A DNA stretch of 10,895 nucleotides from Candidatus Melainabacteria bacterium (lineage in GTDB: Bacteria > Cyanobacteriota > Vampirovibrionia > Obscuribacterales > Obscuribacteraceae): the NCBI GenBank assembly GCA_016209785.1, contig JACQVM010000280.1, positions 1-10,895 of the forward strand, in the 5' to 3' direction. Positions within the stretch are counted from its first letter, which is position 1. The number at the start of each line of letters is the position of its first letter. The notes beneath the pieces are model-generated. The model did not search any database, was not told the origin of the DNA, and saw only the letters and a program-made list of their open reading frames with translations. Positions 6,652 to 10,895 of this stretch are shown one piece after another. A program made the translations under genes and the position numbers.

Positions 6652-6915
6652 ATGAACCGCCTTGTTCAGTCAGCTTTCTACGGACTCTTGGTTACCATTT
6701 ATGGAACCAGCATTTACTACGCTCTTGGCGTTATGGTCACGCTAGCCCAGGGTGGAGATGTCGTGAGATTTTTCGGGGAAACAGTAAAGGTTGCTGTCTT
6801 CTTTTTCTTCATCATGTGGTTCCTGTTTTATGAATTGACTGGCGCCTTTGAACGCCTCAACAAGAACGGCTCCAATAAGGACAAGGATAAGCCTGGCCAG
6901 GACCAGCAGTCCTAA
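6652..6915 (+). CDS. Small two-helix membrane protein
   Basis: This 87-residue integral membrane protein is not recognised. The first membrane segment spans about residues 8-31 and includes the aromatic-rich YGTSIYYALGVMV. The second spans about 44-64 and is a very hydrophobic run around FFFFIMWFLFY. Between them is a short loop with GGDVVRFFGE. The last 20 residues are Lys/Asp/Gln-rich and soluble. The arrangement predicts a hairpin in the membrane, probably with both ends cytoplasmic. The ATG has a good SD (AGGAG about 6 nt upstream). The gene is transcribed alone and ends at a strong intrinsic terminator at 6937-6991. The overlapping minus-strand frame (6742-7041) is a shadow. Confidence 0.75.
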   Translation: MNRLVQSAFYGLLVTIYGTSIYYALGVMVTLAQGGDVVRFFGETVKVAVFFFFIMWFLFYELTGAFERLNKNGSNKDKDKPGQDQQS

Positions 6916-6936
6916 CTGTATTTGTTTGTCTCGCTC

Positions 6937-6991
6937 AAGCAGCAGAAACATCCAGACGGAGGGTGTTTCTGCTGCTTTCATAATCTTTTTT
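6937..6991 (+). terminator. Intrinsic terminator
   Basis: AAGCAGCAGAAACA (6937-6950) and TGTTTCTGCTGCTT (6964-6977) form a perfect 14-bp stem with a 13-nt loop, 21 nt after the stop of the gene at 6652-6915. TTT follows directly, and a run of six T lies at 6986-6991. It should end the plus-strand transcript. No T-run follows on the minus strand, so it appears one-directional. Confidence 0.8.
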
Positions 6992-7020
6992 GATTCCTTG
7001 TTATAAAAATTTGCCCATAA

Positions 7021-7040
7021 TGCCACCGCCAGCGGTGGCA
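7021..7040. repeat. GC-rich palindromic hairpin
   Basis: TGCCACCGC (7021-7029) and GCGGTGGCA (7032-7040) are perfect inverted copies with a 2-nt centre, giving about an 8-bp stem and a tight loop. It lies 80 nt beyond the stop of the minus-strand ATPase. On that strand a run of five T follows only after about 10 further bases, so it is a possible weak terminator for the ATPase transcript. Confidence 0.4.
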
Positions 7041-7120
7041 TCCGAAAGTCTCATCCAGCGAAGCGACCGACACTGAACAATTATGTTTTGCTGGCGGATC
7101 GGTGACCTGACTGGCAGCAA

Positions 7121-8407
7121 TCAGGAAAAGGACCAAAGCATTGACAGTGGCAAACAGACCCTGCCTGTCCCCATTGTCAGCAATTGGTTACCCAGATATA
7201 CCACGAACCCGACAGACTTCGCTGCATAAGCCTTTCCTGGGCCGTCCTGCAGGAACCAATCAATTGACTTGAAGTCCTCTTGCGATACTGTGGATGTTGC
7301 TTTCATCTCAAAGAGGGCAAGGCAACGGCCGGGACCTTCTGCAATAATGTCGATCTCGGCATTGTTCGAACGCCAATGAGACAAACTCCATTGACTGCTG
7401 GTCCAAGATAGTGTCTTCTCAAGTTCATGATGGACAAAACTTTCAAGTATTACCCCCAAAGCCGTCGGATCAGCACTAATGTCAAAACTGGCCGCCGTCT
7501 CATTGCGCAACGCTGTGGCGCACCCTGTGTCGAGGAAGTGTAGCTTTGGCCAGTGAACAGCTCGCTTGGCGGCTGAGGATGCCCATGATGGCAAGCGTTG
7601 GATCATACAGACTCGTTCCAGCGTGTCCACCCAACCTCCGACCGTTTCTTTCCGTGCACCTACGGCATTGCAAAGCTTGGACATGTTGAGTTCCTGTGCT
7701 GTCCGGGCTGCCAGTTGGTCGATCAGGCGGCGTAACAGATCAGGCTTACGAACCGGTGCCACAATAGGCACGTCCTTTACGATGATGCTGTCGATGTAGC
7801 TGCTATAGCGTGCGATGCGCTGACGATCGTCAAGCATGCGGATTTCCGGAAAGCCTCCCCTCAGCATCAAATCCATGGCGGTCTCTCTTGAATATAACTC
7901 TGCCGTTGGCAGGGCAGACATAATAGCCTTCGGGTCGGACTCAACCGCATCTAACAACCGACACGGACCAGCATCGTTTATCTCAGCGACGCTCAGGGGA
8001 CGCAAAACCAGCGTATGAACACGGCCCGCTAAGGAATCACCGGCGCTAGCTAGACCAAAGACATCTGCTGAGCCAGTCAGCACAAATTGCCCCTTCCTGT
8101 TATCTTCGTCAACAATCCGTTTGAGAGCCAGAGTGATCTCAGGAACCCGCTGTACTTCATCCAGCGCAATCGGTAGACCAGATGCTTTGTAGCGGTCTGC
8201 AATGCTACGAAGTTGGGCATAACCATCGGCTAGCAAAGCATTTCGGATGCTGTCGGAGTCCATCGTAAGGTATTCGGCGATGGGTAGTTGATGCTCAACC
8301 AATGTGCTTTTACCCGCTTGCCGTGGTCCGACGATGTTGACAATCCGACTGGTCTGTAATGCCTCTATGACTTTAGGGACAAGATGACGTTTTATAAGTT
8401 TGGTCAC
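7121..8407 (-). CDS. AAA_14/DUF4143 family ATPase
   Basis: This protein of about 428 residues belongs to the COG1373 group: an N-terminal AAA_14 ATPase fused to a C-terminal DUF4143 domain. Counting from the ATG at 8413, the Walker A motif GPRQAGKST is at 29-37, Walker B IALDEVQ at 82-88, and a sensor-like VLTGSAD at 111-117. LRGGFPE at 184-190 is typical of the family. The C-terminal domain shows LESFVHHEL (323-331), NAEIDII (351-357) and FEMKA (368-372), the pattern of a PD-(D/E)xK nuclease fold, with Glu353, Asp355, Glu369 and Lys371 as the probable site. I prefer the GTG at 8407-8405, because GGAGG (8419-8415) sits 7 nt before it but only 1 nt from the ATG. The family is widespread, mobile and poorly characterised. 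Roles in toxin-antitoxin-like or DNA processes are speculative. Confidence 0.9.
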   Translation of the reverse strand: MTKLIKRHLVPKVIEALQTSRIVNIVGPRQAGKSTLVEHQLPIAEYLTMDSDSIRNALLADGYAQLRSIADRYKASGLPIALDEVQRVPEITLALKRIVDEDNRKGQFVLTGSADVFGLASAGDSLAGRVHTLVLRPLSVAEINDAGPCRLLDAVESDPKAIMSALPTAELYSRETAMDLMLRGGFPEIRMLDDRQRIARYSSYIDSIIVKDVPIVAPVRKPDLLRRLIDQLAARTAQELNMSKLCNAVGARKETVGGWVDTLERVCMIQRLPSWASSAAKRAVHWPKLHFLDTGCATALRNETAASFDISADPTALGVILESFVHHELEKTLSWTSSQWSLSHWRSNNAEIDIIAEGPGRCLALFEMKATSTVSQEDFKSIDWFLQDGPGKAYAAKSVGFVVYLGNQLLTMGTGRVCLPLSMLWSFS

Positions 8408-8453
8408 CAACATCCCTCCGGTGTATTCAGGAATTGGTCTGTAAATAGTCTAG

Positions 8454-8477
8454 TAGCTAGTCTGAAAATTAGCTAGT
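8454..8477. promoter_or_regulatory. Tandem octamer repeat between divergent genes
   Basis: TAGCTAGT occurs twice, at 8454-8461 and 8470-8477, separated by exactly 8 nt. Copies of CTAGTAG overlap both ends (8450-8456 and 8473-8479). It lies about 45 nt upstream of the ATPase start in the 247-nt divergent spacer and may be a regulator binding site. No clear -35/-10 pair could be placed with confidence. Confidence 0.35.
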
Positions 8478-8654
8478 AGGACAAATGAGTGCCCAGCGTA
8501 ACTATACGACTTTTCCACCCTTACTTTGAATTGCCGCCGGTCCAAGTCTGTTTGGCAAACGTGTTAATTGTTCCGTGAACAGCCCTGGCAGTGACCTAGA
8601 ACGATTAAGTCGGGTTATCATAGAGCATCGCACGGACTTTCTAGACAAACAACA

Positions 8655-9848
8655 ATGTCAACAATTTTGCCCAAACAACACAACACTCTTGTTCGAGCTC
8701 AAGCCCTCAAACCAAGTCTTCTGGACATACGTCACCAAATCCATGCCCATCCAGAGCTAGGCTTTGAAGAAATAGAAACATCCAAACTAGTAGCCGGACT
8801 ATTGTCCAAGCTGGGCTTTGATGTCCGCATTGGGATCGGCGGCACAGGTGTCCTGGCAGAGCTGGGTGAAGGAAGAACTGTCATACTCCGTGCTGACATG
8901 GATGCGCTACCAATCACAGAAGTAACTGACAAACCGTACGGCTCGCAAAATAAAGGCGTAATGCATGCCTGTGGGCACGACGTACACGTGACTTGTGCCC
9001 TAGGGGCAGCCATGCTGCTTGCTGAAACACCCCCCAAAAAAGGTTGTGTCCGCTTTCTCTTCCAGCCAGCCGAGGAAACTGTAAACGCGGAAGGAAAGTC
9101 AGGGGCGTGTCTAATGATTGAGCAAGGAGCCGCAGTGGATGCAGAAGCAGTATTTGCTCTTCATGTAGATCCACGGCTGCCTGTTGGTCAGATTGCCGTT
9201 CGAGAAGGTCCACTTCTTGCTGCCTGTGATACCTTCAAGATTGTGGTGCATGGCGTGGGAAGCCATGGCGCTTACCCTGAGCTGGGTGTTGATGCCATTG
9301 TATTAGCATCGCAGGTGGTGCAGTCTTTGCAAACGGTCATATCGCGGCGCAAATCAGCTCTAGAGCCAGCCATCCTAACTGTCGGTGGCATTGCCAGTGA
9401 TACTTTCCGGCCAAACATTCTGCCTCAACAAGTTGAACTTACAGGTACCATCCGCTACTTTGAGCCAACCCTTCACAACCTCTTACATGAGGAAATTGAG
9501 AAGGCTTGTACTATTGCGGACGCCCTTGGTGGCTCTCACACACTTGAATTTAACTCGGACAACCCAACCCTGGTTAATGATCCACAACTTACCAATTTAG
9601 TTCGCTTTGTCGGAAAGTCCTTACTAGGAGCAACAGCCGTAATTGAGGCAAAGCAGGAAACTGGAGCAGATGATTTTAGTTTTCTTTCAGCCCATATGCC
9701 TGGCTGTTACTTTTTACTTGGAGCACTTATCCCGGACAATCCACGTAAGCTGCACACGCCAACGTTTGATATTGACGAGTCAGCTATCCCTATTGGAGCT
9801 ACTATGTTAGCCGAGGTTGCAAGGTGTTACTTGGGTGAATTATTCTAG
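8655..9848 (+). CDS. M20D-family metallo-amidohydrolase
   Basis: This 397-residue enzyme belongs to the M20D (hippurate hydrolase / IAA-amino acid hydrolase / N-acyl-amino acid amidohydrolase) family. It hydrolyses amide bonds of N-acylated amino acids or small peptides with two bound metal ions. Motifs in order are RHQIHAHPELGFEE (26-39), RADMDALPI (79-87), MHACGHDVH (103-111), FQPAEET (136-142), ALHVDP (168-173), HGVGSHGAYPE (199-209), TGADDFSF (336-343) and LHTPTFD (366-372). Expected metal ligands are Cys106, His108, Glu141, His170 and His367. Glu140 is the general base. The small insert GSHGAYPE belongs to the dimerisation/lid domain. All key residues are present and the length is normal. 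No signal peptide is seen, so it is cytoplasmic. The ATG has no SD in front. The exact substrate cannot be decided; hippurate, N-acetyl-diaminopimelate and IAA conjugates are all processed by close relatives. Confidence 0.93.
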   Translation: MSTILPKQHNTLVRAQALKPSLLDIRHQIHAHPELGFEEIETSKLVAGLLSKLGFDVRIGIGGTGVLAELGEGRTVILRADMDALPITEVTDKPYGSQNKGVMHACGHDVHVTCALGAAMLLAETPPKKGCVRFLFQPAEETVNAEGKSGACLMIEQGAAVDAEAVFALHVDPRLPVGQIAVREGPLLAACDTFKIVVHGVGSHGAYPELGVDAIVLASQVVQSLQTVISRRKSALEPAILTVGGIASDTFRPNILPQQVELTGTIRYFEPTLHNLLHEEIEKACTIADALGGSHTLEFNSDNPTLVNDPQLTNLVRFVGKSLLGATAVIEAKQETGADDFSFLSAHMPGCYFLLGALIPDNPRKLHTPTFDIDESAIPIGATMLAEVARCYLGELF

Positions 9849-9936
9849 TTAGTCCGAAATGTAGTACTAGGCTATGTCGTTATTGAAACACAAGCATAAA
9901 TTGTCCTGGTGCACATTTGGATAATAACGTGCAGCA

Positions 9937-9968
9937 GGCCGAGGCGCCCATTCCTGAACGCCTCAGCC
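9937..9968 (-). terminator. Hairpin downstream of the small peptide gene
   Basis: GAGGCG (9941-9946) pairs with CGCCTC (9959-9964) around a 12-nt loop. After one mismatch, GGC (9937-9939) pairs with GCC (9966-9968). It begins 16 nt beyond the minus-strand stop at 9985, so it is well placed as a 3' end structure. There is no T-run after it, so termination is only a possibility. Confidence 0.35.
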
Positions 9969-9984
9969 CGACACCAGACAGTGC

Positions 9985-10059
9985 TTACTTCCTGCGGCTC
10001 AGCCAGACCAGTCCTAACACAAAGAGACAGAAAATGCCCAGGATGAGAACAGACTCCAT
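9985..10059 (-). CDS. 24-residue single-helix membrane peptide
   Basis: A 24-codon frame reads MESVLILGIFCLFVLGLVWL followed by SRRK and a TAA stop. It has one short acidic residue at the N terminus, one hydrophobic helix at residues 4-20, and a basic tail. This is a typical small inner-membrane peptide with the basic end in the cytoplasm. GGAG (10071-10068) lies 8 nt before the ATG (10059-10057), a good SD. It follows the partial gene ending at 10101 by 41 nt on the same strand, so the two may be co-transcribed, and a hairpin follows at 9937-9968. In size and shape it recalls KdpF, but no kdpA follows. It is too short for most gene finders, and I do not recognise a family. Confidence 0.5.
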   Translation of the reverse strand: MESVLILGIFCLFVLGLVWLSRRK

Positions 10060-10100
10060 GATTATTTCTCCAATGTTTAATGTTTTGGGCAGATACCTGC

Positions 10101-10895
10101 CTAGTCGGCAGGGAGCAGCTTGCCAGCCTTTTCGTTGAGTGGCTTGTTCATCCACAGGTTCTGTGGGCCAATGTTATCCTGCGGCCAGACTGGACCACCC
10201 AGGCAAAGCCCCTCGGGAATGAGCTCCACAGGACGCAGACTTTGAGCCACACAAACCCACGACTCCTGAGCACGCGTAAGCTTCACACCAGAAGCCTTGA
10301 GTCGCTTAACGCCGGAAGCCAGCTCACCGAGAATCTTGGACTGAGCAGGATCAGTTACACGGTAACCTACAGCTTTTGCCCACATGGCTACATGAAAGTG
10401 GCTAGGCGCAACCTCGATAAAGTCGTAGCCCTTGCGCAGAGCAATCTTCTCGAACTCAGGTGGTACCAGCCTCGAGATATCTGGAATAGGAGCTGCGTTT
10501 TGACCAGGAGCACGCTTGCTTGCCCAGGCACGCTTGAAATACTCCAGGAAAAGCTCAGGTCGATCCAAGAAGGTAAACGGCTTTTCCACAAACAGGTCAA
10601 AGTCCATGTCCCCGGTAGCATCAACAATTCTTGAGCTAGGCAGAAAACCGTAAATGGAAAGCTCAACGGCCTTAGCGTCTACAGGCAGACGCTTGTTCAA
10701 GACAGGGTCGTCATACGGAAAGTCAACCAGAGAAGAGTCGTTGGCACGCTTGGTACCATCATGCAGTCGGTCACGCAGTGCGGCTCTAAAGATAAGCTCA
10801 GCTTGGCCCTTCTGGAGATCGCCAAACCAGCCAAGTGCCTCAAACTTGACTGCGTCACGCTTCACAACAAAAGCACCGTACTCAGTGATATAGAC
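10101..10895 (-). CDS. Unrecognised protein, 5' end outside the window
   Basis: The frame is open to the window edge and gives at least 264 residues. The visible GTG at 10865 is probably internal, since sensible protein (YITEYGAFVV) precedes it, so the true start lies beyond 10895. I do not recognise the family. The sequence looks globular and soluble, with no membrane segment and no metal-ligand cluster. Notable pieces, counting from the edge, are VDFPYDDPVLNKRLP near 56-70, GDMDFDLFVEKPF near 94-106, RKGYDFIEVAPSHFHVAMWA near 153-172, and a Pro/Gly/Asn-rich C terminus. Two acidic clusters (FPYDD and GDMDFD) and a His pair (SHFH) could form an active site, but this is a guess. The gene ends 41 nt before the 24-residue peptide gene. 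The 184-residue plus-strand frame over it (10080-10634) is a shadow. Confidence 0.7.
   Translation of the reverse strand, partial: VYITEYGAFVVKRDAVKFEALGWFGDLQKGQAELIFRAALRDRLHDGTKRANDSSLVDFPYDDPVLNKRLPVDAKAVELSIYGFLPSSRIVDATGDMDFDLFVEKPFTFLDRPELFLEYFKRAWASKRAPGQNAAPIPDISRLVPPEFEKIALRKGYDFIEVAPSHFHVAMWAKAVGYRVTDPAQSKILGELASGVKRLKASGVKLTRAQESWVCVAQSLRPVELIPEGLCLGGPVWPQDNIGPQNLWMNKPLNEKAGKLLPAD

Noticed and set aside
9985..10059. Peptide called as KdpF
   Set aside because: Size and topology fit, but KdpF precedes kdpA and nothing of the Kdp system is seen, so no symbol is given.
10080..10634. 184-residue plus-strand frame
   Set aside because: It is antisense to the partial minus-strand gene, starts without an SD and lacks any domain pattern. 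The minus-strand frame is open to the edge and reads as a globular protein.
1..10895. CRISPR array, insertion sequence or prophage
   Set aside because: No regularly spaced repeats, transposase or integrase motifs, terminal inverted repeats with target duplication, or phage structural genes are visible.

Overview
The window is a mid-GC bacterial segment of small, mostly independent transcription units. It contains no ribosomal genes, tRNAs, insertion sequences or CRISPR arrays. I cannot fix the taxon from sequence alone. The mix is a large protein joining a Gly-rich hydrophobic region, a zincin and HEAT-like repeats, a secreted VirB10-like protein, Shine-Dalgarno (SD) sites of very uneven strength and TTG/GTG starts. 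In my judgement this resembles non-photosynthetic Cyanobacteria-related lineages (Obscuribacter/Melainabacteria type), but that is a low-confidence guess.

Layout. 1-625 (minus): a three-helix membrane protein (374-625), then a short gene with a good SD that appears frameshifted (78-234), then tandem hairpins (27-61). 626-1130 holds no convincing gene, only inverted repeats. 1131-1804 (plus): a compact Phd/YefM antitoxin and PIN-toxin pair with a 4-nt overlap and an inverted repeat in front. 1820-5667 (minus): a secreted protein with a VirB10/TrbI-like pattern and a glycine zipper (4954-5667), followed by a 996-residue protein (1820-4810) with a Gly-rich hydrophobic region, an HExxH zincin of lethal-factor/PPEP type, and C-terminal helical repeats including copies with an exact 33-residue period. 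5865-6269 (plus) encodes an unrecognised acidic protein. 6652-6915 (plus) encodes a two-helix membrane protein ended by a strong intrinsic terminator. 7121-8407 (minus) is an AAA_14/DUF4143 ATPase. 8655-9848 (plus) is an M20D amidohydrolase, divergent from the ATPase. 9985-10895 (minus) holds the 3' part of an unrecognised gene, then a 24-residue single-helix membrane peptide with its own SD.

How the genes may work together. The toxin-antitoxin pair and the DUF4143 ATPase are typical accessory genes. The most unusual content is the minus-strand pair at 1820-5667: two adjacent genes, both with long glycine-zipper-like segments, one exported and one carrying a predicted metalloprotease with scaffold-like repeats. 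Whether they act together is inference. The other notable item is the minus-strand microprotein at 9985-10059. No complete, clearly new multi-gene system can be proven from this window.
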